From assembly GCA_963705955.1 (NCBI GenBank), contig CAVPLH010000006.1, positions 1,426,001 to 1,490,000 of the forward strand: 64,000 nt of DNA, read 5' to 3'. This document shows, in pieces, positions 52,772-60,199 of this stretch. Under the pieces are notes generated by a model. That model saw only the letters and a program-made list of their open reading frames with translations. It did not search any database and had not been told where the DNA came from. A program made the translations under genes and the position numbers. The DNA is from WHSW01 sp963705955 (GTDB lineage: Bacteria > Actinomycetota > Thermoleophilia > Solirubrobacterales > 70-9). How positions within the stretch are numbered: the first letter of the stretch is position 1; each line of letters begins with the position of its first letter.

Positions 52772-53677
52772 TCAGCCTCCCTTCACCTGCTCGCGAAGCC
52801 CCTCGATCTGGCGCTGCTGGCGCTCCACCTGGGACGCGAGCCGCTCGACGGTCTCAGCCAGCGAGGTGTCCGAGGCCGCGGTCGCCGACGCCGAGGTCGC
52901 CGTCCCGAGCTGACCCTTGTCGTTGACGAGCACCGGTTGTGCGGTCCCTCCAATCGACTTGCCGCTGATCCCGGCGATGAAGGCGCGGGTCTGGGTGCCC
53001 TTGGTCCCGATCCGGATCGCCTTCGACTCACCGGCCTTGCCGGCGTTGGCGATGTCGATGTTGTCGGAGCCGGTGACGTAGAACCCGGCGTTCGCGCCGA
53101 GGGCGAGGTTCGAGTTCCCGGTGCTGTTGTTATTGAGCGCCAGGTAGCCGGTGGCGACGTTGTCGTGGCCTGTGGTGTTCGAGTTGAGCGCGAAGTAGCC
53201 GCTCGCGACGTTGTTGTTACCGGTGGTGTTGTGTTGCAGCGCGTGGCTGCCTGCTGCCACGTTGGCGCTGCCGGTGGTGTTGGAGTAGAGCGCCGCGTCG
53301 CCGGTGGCGACGTTGCCGGAGCCGGTCGTGTTCGCGCGCAGCGTGCTGCCGCCGGTGGCGATGTTCGCATTGCCGATGGTGTTGTTGAGCAGAGCCTCGG
53401 AGCCAGTCGCGACGTTGTCGCTGCCTGTGGTCAGGTTGGGCATCACCGAGTCACCGACCCCGACGTTTGCGAAGCCTGTGAAGGTCCCGTTGAAGAGAAT
53501 GCGGCCCGCGCCGACGTTGCCGTCGCCGTTGTAATAGACGCTGCCGGTCGTGGCGAGGCTCGGCGAGGCCGCGCCGAGGCCGATCATCCCGCTGAGCGCC
53601 AGGGCGCTCACCGCGATTCGGAACCGGCGACCGAGCGCGGTTGGCTTAAAGGGACGGGAACTGGACTTGGCAGTCAT
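52772..53677 (-). CDS. Secreted fibre-like protein with YadA/tail-fibre head repeats, copy 1
   Basis: 301 aa. Start ATG 53677 after GGGGAAGTCAAG. Signal peptide 'AVSALALSGMIGLGAASPSLA' at about 22-42. Residues 60-200 are about ten 14-residue units of the form 'NTTGSGNVATGDAAL', as in trimeric adhesin heads and phage-fibre beta-rolls. Then 'GFYVTGSDNIDIANAGKAGE', 'IRIGTKGTQTRAFIAGISG' and 'VLVNDKGQLGT', the block that in other proteins precedes a peptidase S74 chaperone; here it ends in a short coiled coil ('LAETVERLASQVERQQRQIE') instead. Gram-positive host, so no outer-membrane anchor is expected. See the shared leader. Confidence 0.88.
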   Translation of the reverse strand: MTAKSSSRPFKPTALGRRFRIAVSALALSGMIGLGAASPSLATTGSVYYNGDGNVGAGRILFNGTFTGFANVGVGDSVMPNLTTGSDNVATGSEALLNNTIGNANIATGGSTLRANTTGSGNVATGDAALYSNTTGSANVAAGSHALQHNTTGNNNVASGYFALNSNTTGHDNVATGYLALNNNSTGNSNLALGANAGFYVTGSDNIDIANAGKAGESKAIRIGTKGTQTRAFIAGISGKSIGGTAQPVLVNDKGQLGTATSASATAASDTSLAETVERLASQVERQQRQIEGLREQVKGG

Positions 53678-53800
53678 TCTTGACTTCCCCTTTGCTTGGT
53701 TTGGTCGGAGGCCAAGCGGCGTCTCGGTCCTACCGAGTCGGTTTGCCGTCGGGGCGTCCGTCCGTGGACGAGACGAGCTTACCCCGGTTGTCGGTGGAGG
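53678..53800 (-). promoter_or_regulatory. Shared promoter and 5' leader, copy 1 (fibre gene)
   Basis: A -10-like TAAGCT at 53781-53776 (- strand), preceded by CGACAACCGGGG, lies about 100 nt before the ATG, as in the other two copies. The leader holds two small hairpins, CGTCC-AC-GGACG near the 5' end and GCC-GCTT-GGC before CTCCG, then a Shine-Dalgarno. See copies at 59253-59380 and 63850-63975. Confidence 0.7.
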
Positions 53801-53866
53801 CGAGGAAAATCGGCCCAACCGAGCGCGGGCGGCTCGCTTGTGGTCATGCCGCGAACCCTCCCGGCC

Positions 53867-53889
53867 GTTGCGTGGCCGTGATCCTCGAG
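53867..53889 (-). pseudogene. Remnant of an HNH endonuclease 3' end
   Basis: On the - strand CTCGAGGATCACGGCCACGC matches the last codons of the HNH genes at 55018 and 63489 (encoding 'RITATQ'). Homology with the 63.7-63.98 kb copy continues from here through the leader to the fibre gene ATG. The rest of the HNH gene is missing; the recombinase remnant begins here. Confidence 0.75.
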
Positions 53890-54216
53890 CGACTGTCGGA
53901 GATCCGGCAGCAGATCAGCGGCGAGATCAACAACGCCGCAGACGTCGATGCGGTGCGCGCGGCGATCACCCGCGTCTTCGAGGGGTTCGTCATCCACCCG
54001 CAGCACGGGGCGCGCCACAGCGGCACCGGACGCGCCGAGCTCGTCGACGTCGACGACCGCTTCATGATCTCGTTCACGATCCGTGAAGAGGTGCTTCTGA
54101 GCTTCGCGGGGATGTACCCGACGGTGCGGCGCGTGCCGCTTGCCCTGGCGGGGGGAAAGTACCGCCAAGGCTTGCCTATGCGGCACTTGTTCGGACCGAT
54201 CCCGGTGGAGGGCTAG
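53887..54216 (+). pseudogene. C-terminal remnant of a serine recombinase
   Basis: 110 residues with no start codon of their own. 'ERLSEIRQQISGEINNAADV', 'DAVRAAITRVFEGFVIHPQH' and 'VRRVPLALAGGKYRQG' resemble the C-terminal coiled-coil and tail of large serine recombinases/resolvases. The catalytic N-terminal domain and the zinc ribbon are absent, so it cannot recombine DNA. The upstream frame is open only because it reads the antisense of the fibre-gene leader. It ends in the 50-bp repeat and is followed by a terminator. Confidence 0.72.
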
Positions 54217-54218
54217 GC
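54169..54218 (+). repeat. 50-bp direct repeat, copy 2
   Basis: Partner of 52676-52725, three mismatches in 50 bp. The two copies bracket about 1.44 kb holding the first fibre gene and the recombinase remnant. They overlap the 3' end of the remnant gene. Confidence 0.93.
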
Positions 54219-54225
54219 TCGAACA

Positions 54226-54257
54226 GCGCGGCCGCCGCCGATCTCCGCGCCGTTTTT
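54226..54257 (+). terminator. Terminator after the recombinase remnant
   Basis: Stem GCGCGG (54226-54231) / CCGCGC (54245-54250) with a GC-rich 13-nt loop, then CG and five T (54253-54257). Confidence 0.7.
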
Positions 54258-54413
54258 GTGCAGCCCCGTAGCACCGACGTAATCGCGGCCGACGAGTCCA
54301 AGTGTCCCTGACGCCCCAGGGGGAGGTGGCAGGGGTAACTACTTGCGAGGCACCGCTCGCTATGAGAGGGTCCGCAGGCCGACCACTCCAGAGCTACAAA
54401 GGGAGAGAGGACA

Positions 54414-54920
54414 TTGAAAGGGAAGTCAATCGCGCTGGCTGGCGCTGCGATCGTCGTACTGGCGATTGGAGTCGCCGCCTCACCGGCAGGCGGCGCCGCT
54501 CCGGAGCGCTACACGTCCGAGTTCGTCGAGTCAGACACGATCGACTGCTCGAGCTTCGATCCGGCATGGACGTTCAATGACGACTTCGTTGATTTCTTCA
54601 AGGGCCGTGGTCAGGTGTGGCTCGACGCCGCGGGACAGCCGATCAGAGCAATCGAGCACGTGGTGCACCGCTCGAACGACGTCAACAGCGTCACCGGCTT
54701 CACGCTCCACGAGCACAACCACGTCACCGTGACGCTCGACTTCGTCCGCGGGACCGTGACTCTGAACGGTGCGATCAACATCGCGCAGCGACCTGGCGCC
54801 GGCAGCGTCATCCTGAACGCGGGGCACAAGGTCTTCGATCTCGAAACCGGAACGCCCTTCGTCCTGGCCGGACCCGACCGCGCCGACGAAGAGGACTTCT
54901 GCCGCGCCGTGGCGCCGTAG
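54414..54920 (+). CDS. Secreted protein of unknown function
   Basis: 168 aa from TTG 54414, which follows GGGAGAGAGG at good distance. Signal peptide 'LAGAAIVVLAIGVAASPAGG' at about 8-27. The mature domain is beta-rich with 'SDTIDCSSFDPAWTFNDDFV', 'HEHNHVTVTLDFVRGTVTLN' and two cysteines (positions about 45 and 163) that could bond. I do not recognise the family; it resembles many small exported proteins of Solirubrobacterales. Its 5' region (54258-54413) has no clear -10. Confidence 0.78.
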   Translation: MKGKSIALAGAAIVVLAIGVAASPAGGAAPERYTSEFVESDTIDCSSFDPAWTFNDDFVDFFKGRGQVWLDAAGQPIRAIEHVVHRSNDVNSVTGFTLHEHNHVTVTLDFVRGTVTLNGAINIAQRPGAGSVILNAGHKVFDLETGTPFVLAGPDRADEEDFCRAVAP

Positions 54921-55017
54921 GGAGCCTCCCCAGCAAGGCGTCGACCTGGCGATCGGGTCTGCTTATTAGAAGTCGCCGAAGCGGACACCGCCTGGGCGGC
55001 GCGTTCAAAACGATCCC

Positions 55018-55331
55018 CTACCCCGCGGGCCCCCGCTGTTGCGTGGCCGTAATCCTCGAATGGTGCGGTTTGCAAAGCCGCTGATGATTGGACGGATCGT
55101 TGTTGGCGGGATTGCCGTCGCGGTGGTGGACTTCGGATGCCCGCTCGGAGCAGCCGCCCTCCCATTCGCAGACGAGCTCCAGGTGAGCGGGGAGGATCTT
55201 GGCGCGGAGCTTCTGCCACGCCCGGTCGTAGCCCCGAGACGCCGCCGATCCCGAGCTCGGTCGCGCTGCTTTCGGCACGCCGGGCAGGCGCGCTTGGTCT
55301 GCACGCCGTGGGTCGGGCAGTAGATCCTCAT
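55018..55331 (-). pseudogene. HNH endonuclease, frame-shifted copy
   Basis: Close homologue of the intact gene at 63489 on the opposite strand. ATG 55331: MRIYCPTHGVQTKRACPACR with zinc-ribbon cysteines. The HNH domain 'LELVCEWEGGCSERASEVHH' and 'RDGNPANNDPSNHQRLCKPH' is in another frame. Compared with the intact copy, one A is missing in GAGCTCGAGGATCG (near 55253), a -1 shift, opposite in sign to the other shifts in the window. About 40% of the protein including the HNH site would be lost unless the shift is an error. Confidence 0.85.
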
Positions 55332-55370
55332 GGGACTGCTCGCCGCCGCTCCAGAAACGCCCCTACTGGC

Positions 55371-55784
55371 CTACCCCGACAGCCCGGCGGCTTCGAGGGC
55401 TTCGGCCGGATCCAGGTAGACGTGCCAGGCGATGATCCTTCGGTCCTTGAGCGTCCACAAGTGCGCAACTGTCTCGGAGACTCTTACGCCGCTCTCCTTG
55501 CCGACCCCGCGGAATTCGACCGTGGCCACGACCCGTTCACCGGCGTCCGCCAAGCGCCTCGGGATGTAATGGCTTTCGGCAAAATTGTCGAACACCTCCC
55601 GGCCGGCGCGTCCCAAACCTTCGTAGCCGTGGAAGGTGCCTTGGGTCCCAAGGAACGACTCGCTCTGGTGGATTTCGACCTTCGGATCGAAGAATGCATA
55701 AATCTCGCGGCTGGTCAGTCGCTCCGGCTTGGCAAGGAACTCGTCATAGAGCCGAGCGACAATCTCCACGTTCTCCTCCGACAT
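55371..55784 (-). CDS. SnoaL-like (NTF2-fold) protein
   Basis: 137 aa. The NTF2-like cone fold is suggested by 'ENVEIVARLYDEFLAKPE', 'AFFDPKVEIHQSESFLG', and the pattern 'YIPRRLADAGERVVATVEFR' to 'RRIIAWHVYLDPAEALEAAG'. Relatives are ketosteroid isomerase-like enzymes or ligand binders; no catalytic set can be assigned. ATG 55784 is only 9 nt from a GATACT -10, so the mRNA is probably leaderless. It shares promoter and start with genes at 61974 and 62645 (see promoter features). Confidence 0.85.
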   Translation of the reverse strand: MSEENVEIVARLYDEFLAKPERLTSREIYAFFDPKVEIHQSESFLGTQGTFHGYEGLGRAGREVFDNFAESHYIPRRLADAGERVVATVEFRGVGKESGVRVSETVAHLWTLKDRRIIAWHVYLDPAEALEAAGLSG

Positions 55785-55830
55785 CGCCCGCGCAGTATCG
55801 CGCGATGGCCGTGGCCTAGCTAAAGGGGGC
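55785..55830 (-). promoter_or_regulatory. Leaderless promoter of the SnoaL-like gene
   Basis: GATACT (55799-55794) sits 9 nt before the ATG; GATACTGCGCGGGCGATG is identical in three places (55799-55782, 61989-61972, 62630-62647). Farther upstream AGCTAGGCCACGGCC matches the 62.6 kb copy in the -35 region. Confidence 0.75.
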
Positions 55831-55866
55831 GGCGGGCCCAAACCGACACAAAGTGCCCGCCGCCCC
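55826..55866. repeat. Perfect 12-bp inverted repeat
   Basis: GGGGCGGCGGGC (55826-55837), 17-nt loop, GCCCGCCGCCCC (55855-55866). It overlaps the upstream edge of the SnoaL-like promoter. No T-run, so a binding site or structural element rather than a terminator. Confidence 0.75.
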
Positions 55867-56250
55867 GGAACCCCTCGACCCCGGCCGTGGGTCATGGCGT
55901 AACCCCGGCCGGGCCGATCCTGCTCGCGGAAGGAGCCACCGCGAGCTACGAGGTCACGAGCCGCCGGACCGCGTTCTCGTTCGTCACCCCGCCGCCGACC
56001 CTGGCGTAGCCGTATAGCCCCGCTGGCCGGTCGGGCGCCGGCTCGCGCCGAACAGATGCGGGATCAGCTCGACCGTCATCCCGACCGGGCTGCGCGGGCG
56101 CAAGCACCGGCAAGCCTCAGCCGTCGTCTGTTGCAGCGATCGGATCCCGTAGCCGCTACCGAGACGCGTCCCTGCTGGGCGCGGATGTAGCGCACTCGCG
56201 CCGAGCGTAGGTTGGTTCCAACGCGAAGCGACCTGGTCTTGGAGGACCCG
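55867..56250. other. Gene-free stretch before the FG-GAP gene
   Basis: No convincing coding frame. A + strand frame (from about 55900) reads 'GPILLAEGATASYEVTSRRT' then stops, which looks like the tail of a lost gene; this is weak. The last 40 bp hold the Shine-Dalgarno GGAGGA of the FG-GAP gene. Nothing else recognised. Confidence 0.4.
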
Positions 56251-57498
56251 ATGAAGCGCGAGATCAACGTCGACGGCGTGTCCGAGCGTGCAGACATCCC
56301 CCAACTGACGCGCCGGTGTGGGCTTGGGGTCCTCGCCGCCGCCTCCGCATTCTCGATCTGCATCGTGCTCGCTGCCACCGCGCTGGCGGGATCGCTCGAC
56401 TTCTATGAGCCCGACTCAAGCCCGGAGGATGGGAGACGCGCGCCAACCTCTCTCGCCGCTGCGGACCTCGACGGCGACGGAGACCAGGACCTAGCTGTCG
56501 CGAGCGCAGGTTCCGAAGCGGTGACAGTCCTGAAGAACAACGGCGCGGGCAACTTCAACAAGACCGCCGCCGTTCCGGCGCCGGTCGAGGGCGGCGCAAA
56601 GTTGGTCGTCGCCGACCTCGACAGCGACACCGACCAGGATCTCGCGGTGGCCCATCGCGACGCCGGCCTCATGACGATCCTCCTGAACGATGGCGCGGCC
56701 CACTTTCACCAACCCGCCTCGAGCCCTGTGCCGGCGGGGCCCTCGCCGTGGGGGCGGTTCGCCGCCGCCGACCTCGATGGGGACACAGATCAGGACCTCG
56801 CGGTGGCGAACAACTGGAACCCCGGCACCGTCACGATCCTCGAAAACGACGGCACCGGCGACTTTCACCAGGCCGCCTCGAGTCCCGAGCCGGTGGGCGA
56901 GGTACGCCCAACGGCCGTCGCCGCCGCCGACCTCGACGGTGACGGCGACCAGGACCTCGCGGTACCGCTGCGGTACGCCGCGACGGTCGCGATCCTCGAG
57001 AACGACGGCACAGGTGATTTCGCCGAGGCCCCGACGAGCCCCGAGCCGGTGGGCAAGGAGCCCTGGGAGGTCGCCGCCGCGGACCTCGACGGCGACGGCG
57101 ATCAGGATCTCGCGGTCGTGAACAAGGGCTCTTCCCTCAGGTGCCGCAACTACGGAAATGTGACGATCCTCCTGAACGACGGCGCGGGCAACTTTTCCAC
57201 CTCGCACAATGAGCCGGTTGCCGTTCATCCGCTGTCGCTCGCGCCCGCCGACTTCGACGGCGATCGCGATCAGGACCTTGCGGTCGCCCACGGATGTCCG
57301 TTCGCCCCGGCCTTCGTGACGATCCTGAAGAACAAGGACACGGGGACGGGCGACTTCGGCCAGGCGCCCACGGGCCCCGAAGCGGCCGGCGGCAGCGTGA
57401 GTGACCTCGCGGCAGCGGACTTCAACGGGGACGGAGAGCCAGACCTCGCGATCGCGAACGGCGGGTCCGACACGGTGACGATTCTCAAGAACCGGTGA
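56251..57498 (+). CDS. Secreted FG-GAP/VCBS repeat protein (seven-bladed propeller)
   Basis: 415 aa. ATG 56251 after GGAGGACCCG; signal segment 'CGLGVLAAASAFSICIVLAA' at about 24-43. Seven repeats of about 50 residues each carry a Ca-binding DxDxDxxxD loop: 'AADLDGDGDQDLAVAS', 'ADLDSDTDQDLAVAH', 'ADLDGDTDQDLAVAN', two more 'DLDGDGDQDLAV', 'ADFDGDRDQDLAVAH', 'ADFNGDGEPDLAIAN'. Each is followed by 'VTIL(L/E)NDG...F', the integrin-alpha FG-GAP blade. A Ca-dependent seven-bladed propeller for binding at the cell surface is likely. No anchor domain seen. Confidence 0.92.
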   Translation: MKREINVDGVSERADIPQLTRRCGLGVLAAASAFSICIVLAATALAGSLDFYEPDSSPEDGRRAPTSLAAADLDGDGDQDLAVASAGSEAVTVLKNNGAGNFNKTAAVPAPVEGGAKLVVADLDSDTDQDLAVAHRDAGLMTILLNDGAAHFHQPASSPVPAGPSPWGRFAAADLDGDTDQDLAVANNWNPGTVTILENDGTGDFHQAASSPEPVGEVRPTAVAAADLDGDGDQDLAVPLRYAATVAILENDGTGDFAEAPTSPEPVGKEPWEVAAADLDGDGDQDLAVVNKGSSLRCRNYGNVTILLNDGAGNFSTSHNEPVAVHPLSLAPADFDGDRDQDLAVAHGCPFAPAFVTILKNKDTGTGDFGQAPTGPEAAGGSVSDLAAADFNGDGEPDLAIANGGSDTVTILKNR

Positions 57499-57581
57499 GC
57501 CGGGGTGATTTTTCGTGACGACTCCGACGAACTGACGGGCGAGGTTTCGCTGCGCGCTCTCGGGACCGGGTGGGAGTCCGT

Positions 57582-57601
57582 GAACGGCTGTTGAGCCGTT
57601 C
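57582..57601. terminator. Hairpin between convergent FG-GAP and 70-residue genes
   Basis: Perfect 8-bp stem GAACGGCT / AGCCGTTC with loop GTTG; no T-run. Placed between the two convergent 3' ends (57498 and 57610). Confidence 0.5.
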
Positions 57602-57609
57602 GCGGGCCT

Positions 57610-57822
57610 CTACCCCGGCCGGTCCAGGTGCTCGCGCCAGTCGGGGTCGAACCGGTCGAGTGCGCGGTCGAACCCCTCGATCCCGCCGCCCTCCTCGGTC
57701 ACGGCGTAGCTCCGCTCGCCGCTCCCCGACGTGCGGAACGGATACGCGCTCGTCTCGCCCTGCATCCGGTCGAGCAGGCCCGGTCCCTCGTCGGTGAGCG
57801 GCGTGACGGTGACCTCGGCCAT
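57610..57822 (-). CDS. Conserved 70-residue protein, copy 1
   Basis: 70 aa from ATG 57822: 'MAEVTVTPLTDEGPGLLDRM', then 'YPFRTSGSGERSYAVTEEGG' and 'GIEGFDRALDRFDPDWREHL'. About three quarters of the residues are identical to the protein at 60200-60412, and selection is visible because the 5' and 3' ends and the length are the same. No family recognised. No signal peptide; acidic and probably cytosolic. Codon use fits its neighbours. Confidence 0.83.
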   Translation of the reverse strand: MAEVTVTPLTDEGPGLLDRMQGETSAYPFRTSGSGERSYAVTEEGGGIEGFDRALDRFDPDWREHLDRPG

Positions 57823-58022
57823 GAGGGCCACGGTAGCCAGCGGTGCCGTTGGTGCGGGTCCGACCTCACCCGTCACCGAGCTCGCTTGGCGCGACCACGC
57901 GGGGTTCGCGGCCTCTCGGACCAGACGCGCCACCGAGAGCGAGTCTGCGGCCCGGAGCGCCGGATGTCGTCTCGGGAGTCTCGGTCGCCCTCCTCTAGTT
58001 GATCGCCGTCCCGGTGCCGTCG

Positions 58023-59252
58023 TCAGCCACCCCTTTGCAGCTGCTCGCGAAGCTGCTCGATCTCGCGCTGCTGGCGCGCGTTCTCGCTCCGCTGGCGCTC
58101 CACCTGGGACGCGAGCCGGTCGACGGTCGCCGCGAGCGATGCCGTGGACGTCGAGGCAGCTGGCGCGGTCCCGAGCTGGCCGTTCGACTTGACGACCACC
58201 GGCTGGGCCGCTCCGCCGAGGGGCGAGCCTGCGATCCCGGCGATGTAGGTCGCGGTCTGCTTGTTGTCGTTGCCGATCCGGATCGTCCCCGACTCCCCGG
58301 CCTTGCCGGAGTTGGCGATGTCGACGTTGTCCGAGCCGGTCGTGAGGTTCTTGCCGGCGCCCGAGCCGAGGGCGATGTTGCCCGAGCCGGTGGTGTTGGC
58401 GTTCAGCGCCTTGTAGCCGTTGGCGACGTTGTCGTGGCCGGTCGTGCTCTGGGCAAGCGAGCTTCGGCCGGTCGCGGTGTTGGCGCTGGCGCTGGTGTTC
58501 GCCTGCAGCGCGTTGTTGCCGAGGGCGATGTCGTTAATGCCGGTGGTGTTGGCGGTGAGCGCCTTAGAGCCAGCGGCGAGGTTGTCGTGGCCAGCGGTGT
58601 TCGAGAAGAGCGCGCTGGTCCCGGTGGCGATGTTGTCGTGGCCGGCGCTGTTCGAGAAGAGCGCATCGAACCCGGTGGCGACGTTGTCCTCGCCGGTGGT
58701 GTTCCCCTGGAGCGCCGATTCGCCCGTCGCGACGTTGAAGTTGCCGGTGGAGTTCTGAATCAGCGCCTGGTGGCCGGTGGCGACGTTGAAGTTGCCGCTG
58801 GTGTTCTCGAAAAGCGCGCCGTGGCCCGTCGCGACATTTTCGAGGCCGTTGGTGTTCGAGGTGAGCGCGAAGGCCCCGACGGCGACGTTTCCGAAGCCGG
58901 CCGTGTTCGCGAACAGCGCGTGGTCGCCAGTCGCAGTGTTGAAGCTCCCGCTCGTGAGGGCGGGCATCACCGAGGGGCCCAAGCCGACATTGTTGGTGCC
59001 GGTGAACGTCGGATTGAAGAGGTTGTTGGTGTCCCCAGCGGCGGCGTTGCCGTTGGCGTCGAAGTAGACGCTGCCGGTCGAGGCGAGGCTCTGCGAGGCG
59101 CCGGTCGTGAGCCCGAGCACGGCGCTGAGGGCGAGGGCGAGGGTCGCGACCCGGACCCGCCGCCCGAGCGGACGAACCCCCCGAGCGGACTCACCCCGTG
59201 AGGACATGGAAGCTTTGGCCGGACTGCGACGGAGGCGGCTATTGGGGGACAT
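58023..59252 (-). CDS. Secreted fibre-like protein with YadA/tail-fibre head repeats, copy 2
   Basis: 409 aa from ATG 59252 (ribosome site AGGAGGTCAAG). Basic N-terminus, signal segment 'VATLALALSAVLGLTTGASQ' at about 35-54. About seventeen 14-residue units such as 'NTAGFGNVAVGAFAL' and 'NSTGNFNVATGESAL'. The end block is 'GAGKNLTTGSDNVDIANSGK', 'IRIGNDNKQTATYIAGIAG', 'VVVKSNGQLGTA', then a coiled coil 'LAATVDRLASQVERQRSENA', longer than in copy 1. No S74 chaperone domain. Seven more repeats than copy 1 suggest length change by unequal crossing-over. Confidence 0.88.
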   Translation of the reverse strand: MSPNSRLRRSPAKASMSSRGESARGVRPLGRRVRVATLALALSAVLGLTTGASQSLASTGSVYFDANGNAAAGDTNNLFNPTFTGTNNVGLGPSVMPALTSGSFNTATGDHALFANTAGFGNVAVGAFALTSNTNGLENVATGHGALFENTSGNFNVATGHQALIQNSTGNFNVATGESALQGNTTGEDNVATGFDALFSNSAGHDNIATGTSALFSNTAGHDNLAAGSKALTANTTGINDIALGNNALQANTSASANTATGRSSLAQSTTGHDNVANGYKALNANTTGSGNIALGSGAGKNLTTGSDNVDIANSGKAGESGTIRIGNDNKQTATYIAGIAGSPLGGAAQPVVVKSNGQLGTAPAASTSTASLAATVDRLASQVERQRSENARQQREIEQLREQLQRGG

Positions 59253-59380
59253 CTTGACCTCCTGGTCTCGAAACGATTGGGCGGAGGCCAGACGGCGCTT
59301 GGGATGTGCCGATGAGGAGGCGCCGGAGGCACCCGTCCAAGGGGGACGAGGCGAGCCTATCCCGGTTCTCGGTGGACGCA
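59253..59380 (-). promoter_or_regulatory. Shared promoter and 5' leader, copy 2 (fibre gene)
   Basis: TAGGCT at 59359-59354 (- strand), preceded by CCGAGAACCGGGA, 102 nt before the ATG. Leader hairpins CGTCC-CCCTT-GGACG and GCC-GTCT-GGC before CTCCG. The same elements appear in copies 1 and 3. A TTGCGT 16 bp upstream of the -10 may be the -35. Confidence 0.7.
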
Positions 59381-59474
59381 AGGAACTCGGGCGCGTAGGG
59401 GCGCCGATCCGGCTCGCTAGCGCGCTCAGGTGAGTAGGATCCCCCGGTCTCGATCCCGACTGAAGGAGGCACGG

Positions 59475-60179
59475 ATGCTCCCCAGAATCCTCGGACACCT
59501 ACGCGCGCAGTGGGCCGGTGTCCTCGCTTTGTTCTTGGTACTCGCGGGCGGCGTCGCCTACGCCGCCAACACCGTGTTCAGCGAGGACATCGTCAACGGC
59601 GAGGTAAAGACCGCCGACATCGGCACTGACGAGGTCCGCTCTGTTGACGTGCGCGACGACACGCTGGCAAACGGGGGCCTTGGCGGCGCTGACATCGCCA
59701 AGAACTCGTTGAAGGGCGCCGATATCGCCGAGTCCTCGCTTCAGAACGTCGATGCCGCCACGGTCGGCGGCCTTCAGGCCCGCAAGATCAACTTTCAGGT
59801 CCCGCATGGAACCGGCCCGACCACCGTCCTCGATCTGGCCGGGCTGCAGATCACTGCCGAGTGCCAAAGCTTCGGCGACATCCTCGACGTCAAGGCGTTC
59901 ACGTCGAAGGACGGCGCGAGCGTCTTCTACTTCGCCGGCTTGACTCTCGACGCTAATGACACCGACACGCTCCGATCGATCGATTCCGATCAACTCGGAA
60001 ACGGAGACTTCGGTATCGGTCTTGCGCTGGACATCGACAACGCGACCCCCAACCTCGGAAACAACGCAATCGGCACGCTTAACTACTCGGCCCCCGACGG
60101 CAGCGTGGTGGTCGCCCACCTTGCCCTCGACGAGGTCCCCGGCGGCTGCGCGCTGACCGGGACCGCGACCGGCGGCTAA
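59475..60179 (+). CDS. Secreted 'DIVNGEV' repeat protein
   Basis: 234 aa; ATG 59475 after GAAGGAGG. The N-terminus 'HLRAQWAGVLALFLVLAGGVAYAANTV' (in two parts, signal segment about 14-30) is the opening of a protein family abundant in Thermoleophilia, followed by pentapeptide-like units 'EDIVNGEVKTADIGTDEV', 'GADIAKNSLKGADIAESSL'. The C-terminal domain (about 100-234) is beta-rich with two cysteines ('ITAECQSFG', 'EVPGGCALTG'). Likely exposed on the cell surface. It shares a 220-bp divergent spacer with the fibre gene copy 2. Confidence 0.85.
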   Translation: MLPRILGHLRAQWAGVLALFLVLAGGVAYAANTVFSEDIVNGEVKTADIGTDEVRSVDVRDDTLANGGLGGADIAKNSLKGADIAESSLQNVDAATVGGLQARKINFQVPHGTGPTTVLDLAGLQITAECQSFGDILDVKAFTSKDGASVFYFAGLTLDANDTDTLRSIDSDQLGNGDFGIGLALDIDNATPNLGNNAIGTLNYSAPDGSVVVAHLALDEVPGGCALTGTATGG

Positions 60180-60199
60180 GAGGCGGGGTGTGGACCCCG

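Noticed and set aside
52772..53677. The fibre-like proteins as true trimeric autotransporters
   Set aside because: There is no C-terminal membrane anchor barrel, and the host has no outer membrane by its gene content.
53887..54216. Intact site-specific recombinase or insertion sequence
   Set aside because: Only the C-terminal part is left; no catalytic Ser domain, zinc ribbon or terminal inverted repeats were found.
54196..54230. tRNA 3' end / attachment site suggested by GGCTCGAAC after the 50-bp repeat
   Set aside because: No T-arm stem, acceptor stem or anticodon arm can be folded around it.
55867..56250. A coding frame ending near 56009 ('GPILLAEGATASYEVTSRRT')
   Set aside because: No start codon or ribosome site and no recognisable domain; at most a remnant, so it is not listed as a gene.
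57610..57822. The 70-residue proteins as toxin or antitoxin
   Set aside because: No partner gene overlaps them and no toxin or DNA-binding motif is visible; both copies stand alone.
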